From DASVBJ01 sp036375895 (GTDB lineage: Bacteria; Actinomycetota; Actinomycetes; JACCUZ01): 5,949 nt of DNA. Below are positions 1 through 5,949 of the stretch, piece by piece; position 1 is the first letter of the stretch, and each line of letters starts with the position of its first letter. Location: the NCBI GenBank assembly GCA_036375895.1, contig DASVBJ010000107.1, positions 1 through 5,949 of the forward strand, in the 5' to 3' direction. The position numbers and the translations under genes are program-made. The notes below the pieces were generated by a model that did no database searches, was not told the origin of the DNA, and saw nothing but the letters and a program-made list of their open reading frames with translations.

Positions 1-601
1 CGAACGATCCAGTGACGATCTCGCCTGCCGGCTGGTACGTACCCATGACCACTCCGGTGGTGGACACCTTGCTGTCGACGAGTGTCAGGGCGGAGGGCAC
101 GGTGCCGTCGGCGAACAGGCGCTTGCCGGACCCGATGACGACCGGGAAGACCCACAGGCGGAACTCGTCGACCAGGTTGTGGCGCAGCAGCGTCTGGATC
201 AGGTCCCCGCTGCCGTGCACCTGGAGCTCCGGCCCGTCGTGCGTCTTCAGCGCCGCAAGGCCGTCTGCCGCGTCTCCCTCGATCAGGACCGAGTTGCTCC
301 ACTCCAGGGCGGGACGACTCCGTGAGGCGACGTACTTCGTGGCGTCGTTGAACACCTTCGCGCCGGCCTCTTCGGGGGCATTCGGCCAGTACGCGGCCAT
401 GATGTCGTAGGTCTTGCGTCCGAGAACCATGGCGAACGGCGTGCTCGTCGCCGCGCCCATGACCTGGCCCATCAGCTCGTCCCAGTAGGTCACCGACCAG
501 CCGCCGTGCGCGAAGCCGCCGCTGTCGTCCTCACCGGGGCCGCCCGGGGCCTGCATGACCCCGTCGAGAGTCAAGAAGGTGCTCACGATCAGCTTTCTCA
601 T
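1..601 (-). CDS. Dihydrofolate reductase family protein (RibD C-terminal-like), 3' end cut by window
   Basis: A cytosolic NADPH-dependent reductase-like protein of the RibD_C/DHFR fold, in the group of YyaP-type proteins whose physiological substrate is mostly unknown. Translation from ATG at 601 gives 200 residues with no stop before the edge. It opens MRKLIVSTFLTLDGVMQAPG, a typical first strand and loop of this family. GRKTYD (residues 61-66) follows, then a nucleotide-binding-type GSG at 130-132, and the family-typical strand FPVVIGSGKRLF at 152-163. The last visible residues, around TYQPAGEIVTGSF, match the usual C-terminus, so only a few residues should be missing. An AAAGGA ribosome site lies 8 bases before the ATG. 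The gene is divergent from the MaoC gene and has no visible operon partner on this side. It is unlikely to be the housekeeping folate enzyme (FolA), because the motifs fit the RibD_C group better. The family call is firm; the substrate is unknown. Confidence 0.93.
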   Translation of the reverse strand, partial: MRKLIVSTFLTLDGVMQAPGGPGEDDSGGFAHGGWSVTYWDELMGQVMGAATSTPFAMVLGRKTYDIMAAYWPNAPEEAGAKVFNDATKYVASRSRPALEWSNSVLIEGDAADGLAALKTHDGPELQVHGSGDLIQTLLRHNLVDEFRLWVFPVVIGSGKRLFADGTVPSALTLVDSKVSTTGVVMGTYQPAGEIVTGSF

Positions 602-609
602 CTCTCGTG

Positions 610-615
610 TCCTTT
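610..615 (-). promoter_or_regulatory. Ribosome binding site of the DHFR-family gene
   Basis: On the minus strand these bases read AAAGGA, with 8 bases between them and the ATG at 601. Sequence and spacing support that start codon. Confidence 0.7.
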
Positions 616-639
616 CGATCGGACCGCCGCGTGATAACC

Positions 640-691
640 GACTGCCGGATGAGACGCTCCAGCCAAGCAGAACTCATCGCGAACGGCAGTC
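640..691. repeat. 8-bp interrupted inverted repeat, possible operator
   Basis: GACTGCCG at 640-647 is matched by its exact reverse complement CGGCAGTC at 684-691, with 36 bp between the arms. Centre-to-centre distance is 44 bp, about four helical turns, so two bound regulator subunits could face the same side of the DNA. An 8-bp match over this distance can also arise by chance in GC-rich DNA, and no regulator gene lies next to it in the window. Confidence 0.3.
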
Positions 692-730
692 ACAACCGGC
701 CTCGCAGTCCGTGATCAACGACCGACGAGC

Positions 731-736
731 GGAGGG
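731..736 (+). promoter_or_regulatory. Ribosome binding site of the MaoC gene
   Basis: GGAGGG lies only 3 bases before the GTG at 740 (4 bases if counted from GGAGG). The spacing is short, but this is the only strong site nearby. It decides for the GTG start, because no in-frame ATG occurs early in the gene. Confidence 0.65.
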
Positions 737-739
737 ACC

Positions 740-1165
740 GTGGAAGCCTGGCCGTCCGGGGCACCGAGCCTGGGAGACGCCGCGACGCTGAGTCGGGTCG
801 TGACGCGGGAGGACATCGAGCTGTTCACGCGGATCAGCGGTGACCGCAACCCGTTGCACTACGACGAGCAGCGCGCGACCGGCAGCGTGTTCGGCGGGAT
901 CATCGTGCAGGGCGGCGTGACCAGCGCGATCCTCAACGCCGTCGTCGCCGAGAAGCTGCCGGGCCCCGGGAGCGTCTTCCTCGGTGTCGAGTGGCGCTTC
1001 CTCGCCCCCGTGCGGCCGGGCGACGAGATCACCGGCCGGGTCGAGGTCCTGGAGGTTCGCCATGACAAGCCGATCACTCGGCTCGCGACGAGCGTCACCC
1101 GGCAGGACGGCACGGTCGTGCTAGACGGTACGGCGACGTGCTGGACCGCCGACCTCGGCCCCTAG
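740..1165 (+). CDS. MaoC family hot-dog dehydratase, (R)-specific enoyl-CoA hydratase-like
   Basis: A 141-residue single hot-dog protein, the usual size for stand-alone MaoC or PhaJ-type hydratases. Members reversibly add water to trans-2-enoyl-CoA to give (R)-3-hydroxyacyl-CoA in the cytosol, feeding polyhydroxyalkanoate, beta-oxidation or modified fatty acid pathways. The hydratase-2 signature is intact at about residues 29-40: FTRISGDRNPLH, with Asp35 and His40 in the positions of the catalytic Asp and His known from Aeromonas PhaJ. A central helix follows (VQGGVTSAILNAVV), then the strand FLGVEWRFLAPVRPGDEI, also typical. GTG at 740 is chosen because of the adjacent GGAGGG; an in-frame GTG at residue 21 would leave too little before the motif. 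No polyester synthase, fatty acid synthase subunit or CoA ligase sits beside it, so the substrate cannot be named. The stop is TAG at 1163-1165. Confidence 0.93.
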   Translation: MEAWPSGAPSLGDAATLSRVVTREDIELFTRISGDRNPLHYDEQRATGSVFGGIIVQGGVTSAILNAVVAEKLPGPGSVFLGVEWRFLAPVRPGDEITGRVEVLEVRHDKPITRLATSVTRQDGTVVLDGTATCWTADLGP

Positions 1166-1179
1166 GTCACCGTCACGAG
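1166..1179. other. 14-bp convergent gap between MaoC and patatin genes
   Basis: Only 14 bp separate the two stop codons of genes that run towards each other. There is no GC-rich stem with a T run here, so no intrinsic terminator is visible. Transcripts from either side probably overlap the end of the opposite gene unless Rho stops them. Confidence 0.6.
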
Positions 1180-3513
1180 CTACTTCGGCCGGGAGATGGT
1201 GGCGTGCAGCTCCCACGGCTTCCCGTCACCGTTGCCGGTGCCCTCCAGCACGGGCAGCTTCACGTCGAGCAGGACCTCGGTGGAGGGCGTAGGTGCGGAC
1301 CGGGCCGACCGCTCGTCGTACATCCGCAGCGCGGTCGACGCCGCGAGCTCGCCGAGCGCCCGGTAGGCCTCGAACTCGCGGTCACCGTACAGCTGCTGCG
1401 CCGTGGAGTCGTGCGGGAAGGCAGGGTGCCCCTTGGCCCAGGCCAGGACGTCCCAGGAGGCGACCTCCGGCAGGGCCAGCTTGCACAGCCACAGGTCGGC
1501 CCGCACACCGTTGGGGTACGTGCAGGTGCCCTGTACGACGAGGGTCGGCGCGCCCGTCCCGCCGGCACGCGGGCGCATCTTGGTCGGGTCGAGGTCGATC
1601 TCGACGCCGAGGTCGGCCCGGGCGGTCTGGACCGCGAGGCCGAACGCCGACCAGCTGTCCGGTGCGTCACCGCTCGCGTCGAGGACGACGATCTCGGTCG
1701 CGCCGCGCCGCAGGGCCTCGACCAGTCCGAGGTTCTCGTAGTGGCCGCCGTCGGTGACGTAGACCCAGCGGCGGGTCAGGCTGGTGCGGCCCGCCATCTC
1801 CCGCAGCAGCGCGAGCGGCCCGGGCTGGCGGGCCTGCCACTTCATCAGCGGCCAGATGCCCCCGCCCGGGTGCACCGGGGTGTCCTGCAGGGGGTTCGGC
1901 AGCCACAGGCCGAGCCGGACGTTGGCCAGGCCCAGCAGGATGCGGATCGGGGCCCGGGTCTGGCGCCCCATGACCGGCGACACGGCGGCGCCGCTCACCG
2001 CGACGGCGCCGGGCACGGTGACCAGACGCCGGCCGGCCCGCCGCGCGTAGTCGGCGGTCGACACCATCCCCTCGGGAGCGGCGTCGCCGGTCGGTGACCC
2101 CTCGACGAGCCCCGGCTCGCCACCGAACATCGTGCCGCTGGTGATGCCGGTGAACGACCGGCTGAAGGTCCAGGGCGCGCATCCCCGCCCCGATGGCACG
2201 CGCCCCGCCTCGTCGGTGTTGACCGCGGCACAGATCACCAGCGCCGGCCGGCCGGCCAGTCCCTCGAGCGGCACCGGCTCGCTGTAGGGACGGGGCTCTG
2301 CCCGGGTGCCGGTGGGGTCGCGTCGGACGGCGTACGCCGAGGCGAGCCGGGCCCGGTAGAAGGAGTGGATCGAGTTGCGGTTGACGTCGGTGACCACCTG
2401 CCACAGCACGACGATCGCGATGGCCGCGAGCGCGTAGACGGCGTCACGCCAACGGAAGCCGTAGTAGGCCGCGCTCGATGTCCACGTGAGCAGTGCCACG
2501 ATCAGCAGCCCGAGCGCGATCGCCGAGCCGGCCCACGGCGCCAGCGCCCGCAGCGCTCGGCCGGCCAGCCCTGAGACGCCGCCCTTCTTGGGCTCGGTGG
2601 TGGTCGCCAGCTTGGCCGTGAACCTGCCGAGGCTGGCCTTCACCAGCCCGACGATGGCGAGCGAGGTCGCGACGAACCCGGTGGCCTGCTCCCCGAGCGG
2701 CAGTCCACCCGGGTCGACCGTGGTGCTGCTCGCGGCGCGCAGCAGGAGCGGTACGCCGAGGAACAACGCCGCCACCCATGCGGACAGCACCAGCACTCGC
2801 AGAGTCCACGCGTCGAAGAGCCGGGTGAGCGCGTCCCGCGGCGGGCGGTAGACGTCGTGCAGCCGCTCGACCGTGAACAGGAGCACCCCGAGGACCACGA
2901 GGGCGACCACCGTCACGGTGACCGTCCCGACGTGGCCCAGCTCCCACTGCTGCGGGTCCTCGCGGGACGGAGTGAGCACCCCCCACGCGTGCAGCAACCA
3001 CCCGAGCAGCGTGCCAACGACGTACAGGATCGCGAGCAGCGGCACCAGGTTCAGCAGCAGACCGTAGAGGATGCTCACGATCCCGATCGCCGCGGTGCGG
3101 GGGTCCTCGACGAGGTAGCGCGTGTGTGCCCGCAGCCGCTGCTCCTCGGGTGACCCGGGCGCGTACGGCGGCAGGTCGCCGGCCAGGTCGTGGTCGAGCA
3201 TCGCGAACGACGAGGCCATGTAGGAGCCGCCGGACACAGCCGTGACGAAGTCGACCTCGGAGTACCACGACGGCTTGCCGGGCTCGGGGCGACCGAGCCG
3301 CTGCAGCCCGCCGAGGGTGTACGCCGCGGCGCGGATGCCGCCACCGGAGCAGCACACGGCTCGCACCCGCTGCGCCGCCCGGGTCGGGTCGTCCCCGGCC
3401 GGGACGGGTCCGGACTCCGGCCCGGCGGGGGGTCGGCCCGGCAGCAGCTCCACGCGGGGTCGGTCCCCGGCCAGCCACCGCACCAGCCACTCGCGCAACG
3501 ACTCACCCTTCAT
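1180..3513 (-). CDS. Patatin-like phospholipase with internal multi-pass membrane region
   Basis: A predicted serine acyl hydrolase of the patatin superfamily, which uses a Ser-Asp dyad to cleave acyl esters, usually of lipids. From the ATG at 3513 it has 777 residues. The oxyanion-hole segment SGGGIRAAAYTLGGLQ is at about 56-71. The nucleophile elbow AVSGGS follows with Ser94. About 140-380 carries roughly six hydrophobic helices. The lipase fold then resumes: SGAAVSPVMG at 507-516, TDGGHYENLGL with catalytic Asp588, and a conserved tail FPHDSTAQQLYGDREFEAYR at about 699-718. These late motifs match a known group of large bacterial membrane patatins. The elbow has Ala where the usual GxSxG has Gly. 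ATG 3513 has GGGGG seven bases upstream; an in-frame GTG at 3537 would add eight residues. No signal peptide is seen. The substrate, likely a membrane lipid, is inferred. The gene stands alone, convergent with MaoC and divergent from the nuclease. Confidence 0.9.
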   Translation of the reverse strand: MKGESLREWLVRWLAGDRPRVELLPGRPPAGPESGPVPAGDDPTRAAQRVRAVCCSGGGIRAAAYTLGGLQRLGRPEPGKPSWYSEVDFVTAVSGGSYMASSFAMLDHDLAGDLPPYAPGSPEEQRLRAHTRYLVEDPRTAAIGIVSILYGLLLNLVPLLAILYVVGTLLGWLLHAWGVLTPSREDPQQWELGHVGTVTVTVVALVVLGVLLFTVERLHDVYRPPRDALTRLFDAWTLRVLVLSAWVAALFLGVPLLLRAASSTTVDPGGLPLGEQATGFVATSLAIVGLVKASLGRFTAKLATTTEPKKGGVSGLAGRALRALAPWAGSAIALGLLIVALLTWTSSAAYYGFRWRDAVYALAAIAIVVLWQVVTDVNRNSIHSFYRARLASAYAVRRDPTGTRAEPRPYSEPVPLEGLAGRPALVICAAVNTDEAGRVPSGRGCAPWTFSRSFTGITSGTMFGGEPGLVEGSPTGDAAPEGMVSTADYARRAGRRLVTVPGAVAVSGAAVSPVMGRQTRAPIRILLGLANVRLGLWLPNPLQDTPVHPGGGIWPLMKWQARQPGPLALLREMAGRTSLTRRWVYVTDGGHYENLGLVEALRRGATEIVVLDASGDAPDSWSAFGLAVQTARADLGVEIDLDPTKMRPRAGGTGAPTLVVQGTCTYPNGVRADLWLCKLALPEVASWDVLAWAKGHPAFPHDSTAQQLYGDREFEAYRALGELAASTALRMYDERSARSAPTPSTEVLLDVKLPVLEGTGNGDGKPWELHATISRPK

Positions 3514-3520
3514 CTGCGCA

Positions 3521-3525
3521 CCCCC
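3521..3525 (-). promoter_or_regulatory. Ribosome binding site favouring the ATG start of the patatin gene
   Basis: The minus strand reads GGGGG here, 7 bases before the ATG at 3513. The competing GTG at 3537 has only an AGGA three bases upstream, which is too close for good initiation. This favours the shorter protein, though the longer one cannot be excluded. Confidence 0.5.
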
Positions 3526-3554
3526 AAGCCGTGCCACCGGTCCTGCGACGGCTC

Positions 3555-3580
3555 AGCGTGGCACCACGGAGCGTGGTCAC
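3555..3580. repeat. Small direct and inverted repeat cluster, operator-like
   Basis: AGCGTGG occurs at 3555-3561 and again at 3570-3576, a 15-bp period; the following bases are also alike (CAC and TCAC). Within this, ACCACG at 3563-3568 and CGTGGT at 3572-3577 form a perfect inverted repeat around GAG. It lies 42-67 bp upstream of the patatin ATG, where a repressor or activator could act. It may also be chance in GC-rich DNA. Confidence 0.35.
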
Positions 3581-3682
3581 GCCAGCACGACACGGTCACC
3601 GGGCATTACGCCTCTTGTCACTCCGGAACCGGCCCGCAACCCTCGGCCCAGGGTGTAGGAAGGGCCATCGGGGTCGCGGCAG

Positions 3683-3707
3683 TCCTGCGGCGCCCCGCGC
3701 CGCAGGA
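3683..3707 (+). promoter_or_regulatory. Perfect hairpin covering the ribosome binding site of the nuclease gene
   Basis: Bases 3683-3693 (TCCTGCGGCGC) and 3697-3707 (GCGCCGCAGGA) are exact reverse complements: an 11-bp stem, or 10 bp with a 5-base loop if the closing C-G pair is open, around the loop CCC. Nine of the eleven pairs are G-C. The 3' arm ends in AGGA, the first four bases of the nuclease gene's AGGAGGGG site, and the 5' arm begins with the anti-SD-like TCCT. In the mRNA this stem should limit ribosome access, so initiation may depend on opening it. No T run follows, so it is not a normal intrinsic terminator. The structure is seen directly; the regulatory role is inferred. Confidence 0.6.
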
Positions 3708-3711
3708 GGGG
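3704..3711 (+). promoter_or_regulatory. Very strong ribosome binding site of the nuclease gene
   Basis: AGGAGGGG, with 5 bases between the AGGAGG core (ending 3709) and the ATG at 3715. It fixes the start: no in-frame ATG, GTG or TTG occurs in the preceding 100 bases or more. Its first half lies in the 3' arm of the hairpin at 3683-3707. Confidence 0.85.
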
Positions 3712-3714
3712 ACC

Positions 3715-5949
3715 ATGAGTCGTCGCGTCAGCCGCATCAGTGCCGTCACGGTCGCGTCGTTGCTGCTCGGAGGGGCCGGCCTGCTCGGGTCGCCCGCCGC
3801 GCAGGCCGCGGGGGCGGTGTCGCTCACCGGGTTCGGGACGGCCTACACGCAGGACTTCAACACCCTGGCGGCGACCGGCACCTCCTCGGCAGTCCCGACC
3901 GGCTGGGACTTCCTCGAGGCCGGGACGAACTTCAACTCGACCTACACCGCGGGCACCGGCTCGTTGAACACCGGCGACACGTACAGCTTTGGCGCGACCG
4001 GCAGCACCGAGCGGGCCTTCGGCGGCCTGCTGAGCGGCAGCCTGACGCCGACGATCGGCGCGCAGCTCACCAACAACACCGGCGGCCAGATCACGTCGCT
4101 CGACATCGCCTACACCGGCGAGCAGTGGCGGCTCGGCGCGACCGCACGCGGAGCCGACCGGCTGGACTTCCAGCTCAGCACGAACGCCACGAGCCTCAAC
4201 ACCGGCACGTGGGTGGACCAGAACGTCCTGGACTTCAACAGTCCGGTAACGGGCGGCACTGTCGGGGCCCTCAACGGCAACGACACCGCGAACCGCACGT
4301 CGGTCAGCGCGACGATCACCGGGCTGAGCATCCCTGACGGGGCCTCCTTCTGGATCAGGTGGAACGACTTCAACGTCTCCAACGCCGACGACGGCCTCTC
4401 GGTTGACGACTTCTCGCTGACCGCGCACGGCACGGAGCCCGCCCCCACCGTCGTGAGCACGGTCCCGTCGAGCGGGGCGACCGGGGTGGCGCTGACCTCC
4501 GACGTCACCGTCACGTTCAGCGAGCCCGTCGACGTCACCGGCGACTGGTTCAGCCTCGACTGCGACAAGAGCGGGACGAATACGGCCACCGTCACCGGCG
4601 GACCCACGTCCTTCACCCTCGACCCGGCTGCGGACTTTGTCGACGGTGACACCTGCACGCTGACGGTGCACGCGGCCGGCGTCTCCGACCAGGACGTCAA
4701 CGACCCGCCGGACACGATGGCGGCCGACTACGTCACCTCGTTCGTCGCCGGCGACGTCTGCGCGGCGGCGTACACCCCGGCGTACCAGATCCAGGGCAGC
4801 GGCGATACGGCCGCGATCACCGGCACCGTCACCACGCAGGGCGTCGTCGTCGGCGACTACGAAGGCCCGTCTCCCGCCCTGCGCGGCTTCTTCCTGCAGG
4901 ACGCCACCGGTGACGGCAACGCCGCCACGTCCGACGGCCTCTTCGTCTTCGAGGGCAGCAACGCCGACACCGTGAACCTCGGCGACATCGTCCGTGTCAC
5001 GGGCACCGCCGGAGAGAACCAGGGACAGACCCAGGTCTCCGTCGGGCCGATCCGAAATTGCGGGACCGGCACCATCACCCCGACTGACGTGACGTTGCCG
5101 TTCGCGTCCGCGACGTCCGCCGAACAGTACGAGGGCATGCTTGTTCGGATGCCGCAGACCCTGTACGTGACCGAGCACTTCCAGCTGGGCCGCTTCGGGC
5201 AGGTCGTCATGTCCGCCGGCGGCCGGCTGCAGCAGCCGACCAACGTGGTCGCTCCCGGCAGCGCGGCGAACGCCATGCAGGCCGCCAACAACCTCAACCG
5301 GATCATCGTCGACGACGCCTCGCAGGCGCAGAACCCGGACCCGATCCTGTTCGCGCGGGGCGGGCAACCGCTGAGTGCCAGCAACACGCTGCGCGGCGGT
5401 GACACCGCGACCGGCATCGTCGGGGTGATGACCTACACCTGGGCCGGCAACGCGGCCAGCCCCAACGCCTACCGGGTCCGTCCGGTCAACGCGCTCGGCG
5501 GCGGGGTGCCGGACTTCCAGCCAGCCAACCCCCGACCCGCGGCCGCCCCGACGCGGACCGGTGACGTGCGGGTGGCGAGCATGAACCTGCTGAACTTCTT
5601 CAACACCTTCGACGGATTGCCGGACCCGGCCGGCAACGACAACTGCACGAACGGAGCCGGTGGCGCGGCCACCGACTGCCGGGGAGCCGACACCCAGGCG
5701 GAGTTCGACCGGCAGTGGCCCAAGACGGTCGCGGCGATGGTCGGCAGCCAGGCCGACGTGATCGGCATCAACGAGATCGAGAACGACGGGTACGGCCCGG
5801 ACAGTGCCATCGCCTTCCTCGTCGACAAGCTCAACGAGGCCACCGCGCCCGGCACCTACGCGTTCATCGACGTGGACGCGAACACCGGGCAGGTCAACGC
5901 CGCGGGCACCGACGCCATCAAGGTGGGCATGATCTACAAGCCGTCGGCG
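3715..5949 (+). CDS. Secreted ExeM/NucH-type extracellular endonuclease, 3' end cut by window
   Basis: An exported nuclease of the endonuclease/exonuclease/phosphatase (EEP) superfamily; ExeM/NucH relatives degrade extracellular DNA in a metal-dependent way. The open frame gives 745 residues to the edge. Residues 1-31 form a Sec signal peptide: Arg-rich start, hydrophobic core, AQA cleavage site. About 35-240 is a beta-rich domain with DFNTL near the start and SVDDFSLTA at the end, common at the front of surface enzymes. About 243-345 is a Big_5-like Ig domain (VPSSGATGVAL, VTFSEPVD). About 349-460 looks like the OB-fold domain of this nuclease family (GTVTTQGVVVG, GFFLQD, GDIVRVTG). The EEP domain starts near 617 with VASMNLLNFF (metal-site Asn624) and includes INEIEN with Glu687. 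The catalytic His and Asp motifs must lie beyond the edge, probably another 150 or more residues. Six cysteines pair domain by domain. A wall-anchoring tail may also be missing. Confidence 0.9.
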   Translation, partial: MSRRVSRISAVTVASLLLGGAGLLGSPAAQAAGAVSLTGFGTAYTQDFNTLAATGTSSAVPTGWDFLEAGTNFNSTYTAGTGSLNTGDTYSFGATGSTERAFGGLLSGSLTPTIGAQLTNNTGGQITSLDIAYTGEQWRLGATARGADRLDFQLSTNATSLNTGTWVDQNVLDFNSPVTGGTVGALNGNDTANRTSVSATITGLSIPDGASFWIRWNDFNVSNADDGLSVDDFSLTAHGTEPAPTVVSTVPSSGATGVALTSDVTVTFSEPVDVTGDWFSLDCDKSGTNTATVTGGPTSFTLDPAADFVDGDTCTLTVHAAGVSDQDVNDPPDTMAADYVTSFVAGDVCAAAYTPAYQIQGSGDTAAITGTVTTQGVVVGDYEGPSPALRGFFLQDATGDGNAATSDGLFVFEGSNADTVNLGDIVRVTGTAGENQGQTQVSVGPIRNCGTGTITPTDVTLPFASATSAEQYEGMLVRMPQTLYVTEHFQLGRFGQVVMSAGGRLQQPTNVVAPGSAANAMQAANNLNRIIVDDASQAQNPDPILFARGGQPLSASNTLRGGDTATGIVGVMTYTWAGNAASPNAYRVRPVNALGGGVPDFQPANPRPAAAPTRTGDVRVASMNLLNFFNTFDGLPDPAGNDNCTNGAGGAATDCRGADTQAEFDRQWPKTVAAMVGSQADVIGINEIENDGYGPDSAIAFLVDKLNEATAPGTYAFIDVDANTGQVNAAGTDAIKVGMIYKPSA

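Larger units (their letters stand above)
602..739. promoter_or_regulatory. Divergent intergenic region between the DHFR-family and MaoC genes
   Basis: These 138 bp separate two genes that face away from each other, so promoters for both must lie here or just inside the genes. I see no pair of -35 and -10 boxes with good sequence and spacing on either strand. The only clear elements are the two ribosome sites at the ends and an 8-bp inverted repeat (640-647 and 684-691). Confidence 0.55.
3514..3714. promoter_or_regulatory. Divergent intergenic region between patatin and nuclease genes
   Basis: About 200 bp between two genes facing apart, so both promoters should lie here. A TTGTCA resembling a -35 box (plus strand, 3615-3620) has no -10 box at proper spacing. 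A TAGGAA at 3656-3661 has no matching -35 box. GGAACC at 3625-3630 recalls the -35 of ECF sigma factors but lacks a partner. The firm contents are a short repeat cluster (3555-3580), a hairpin (3683-3707) and ribosome sites. A weak 5-bp stem (3639-3643 with 3650-3654) lies between them. Confidence 0.55.

Noticed and set aside
1148..1159. Small palindrome GCCGA-CC-TCGGC near the MaoC stop as a terminator
   Set aside because: It has a 5-bp stem with a 2-base loop, which is too small to fold well. It lies inside the coding region and has no T run after it.
1138..2097. A 319-residue open frame on the plus strand opposite the patatin C-terminal half
   Set aside because: It overlaps the MaoC end and lies antisense to the conserved catalytic Asp region of the patatin. 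It is low-complexity, has no motifs and has no credible ribosome site.
2444..3490. A 348-residue open frame on the minus strand in another frame of the patatin gene
   Set aside because: It is very rich in Arg, Ala, Gly and Pro, as expected for a shifted frame of a GC-rich gene, while the overlapping frame carries the intact lipase motifs.
3625..3655. ECF sigma promoter from GGAACC
   Set aside because: No matching -10 element is found at about 16-17 bases downstream.
3615..3661. Sigma-70-like promoter from TTGTCA and TAGGAA
   Set aside because: The two boxes are 35 bases apart, far from the usual 16-18, and no other -10 box fits the TTGTCA.
3715..3810. Tat-type signal in the nuclease
   Set aside because: The start has SRRVSR, but the residues after the paired arginines do not fit the Tat consensus (no hydrophobic residues at the key positions). 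An ordinary Sec signal explains it.
3577..5367. A 596-residue open frame on the minus strand opposite the nuclease gene
   Set aside because: It is compositionally odd (rich in Arg, Gly, Val and Asp), shows no recognisable domain, and lies opposite a frame with a signal peptide, strong SD and clear domains. Long antisense frames are expected in GC-rich DNA with strong third-position bias.
1..5949. Mobile element, CRISPR array, tRNA, phage or toxin-antitoxin system
   Set aside because: No transposase or integrase motifs, no regularly spaced repeats, no cloverleaf and no small paired genes were seen. All sizeable coding stretches are accounted for by four genes.

Overview
The window comes from a chromosome-like stretch of a high-GC Gram-positive bacterium, most likely an actinomycete. 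G or C dominates the third codon position, GTG is used as a start, Shine-Dalgarno (SD) sites are strong, and one gene encodes an Ala-rich Sec-type secretion signal. Genus cannot be fixed from the sequence alone. No mobile element, CRISPR array, tRNA or rRNA is visible.

Layout. (1) Positions 601 to 1, minus strand: a dihydrofolate-reductase-like (RibD C-terminal fold) protein that runs off the left edge only a few residues before its expected end. (2) 602-739: a divergent promoter region. (3) 740-1165, plus strand: a small MaoC-type hot-dog hydratase with the complete hydratase-2 signature. (4) 3513 to 1180, minus strand: a large patatin-like phospholipase whose lipase domain is split by about 240 residues of transmembrane helices. 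Its stop lies 14 bp from the MaoC stop, so the two genes converge tightly. (5) 3514-3714: a second divergent region holding an operator-like repeat and a perfect 11-bp hairpin that takes in the ribosome binding site of the next gene. (6) 3715 to the right edge, plus strand: a secreted multidomain ExeM/NucH-type nuclease, cut inside its catalytic domain.

How the genes relate. Each gene has its own start region and every neighbouring pair is divergent or convergent, so the window contains no operon. A membrane lipase and a secreted nuclease next to each other could both serve nutrient scavenging or envelope turnover, and a MaoC hydratase could act on acyl-CoAs released from lipids. That link is inference from proximity only.

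I found no convincing new multi-gene system. The most interesting signals are the SD-sequestering hairpin before the nuclease, the split membrane patatin with its altered nucleophile motif, and the modular cysteine-paired nuclease.
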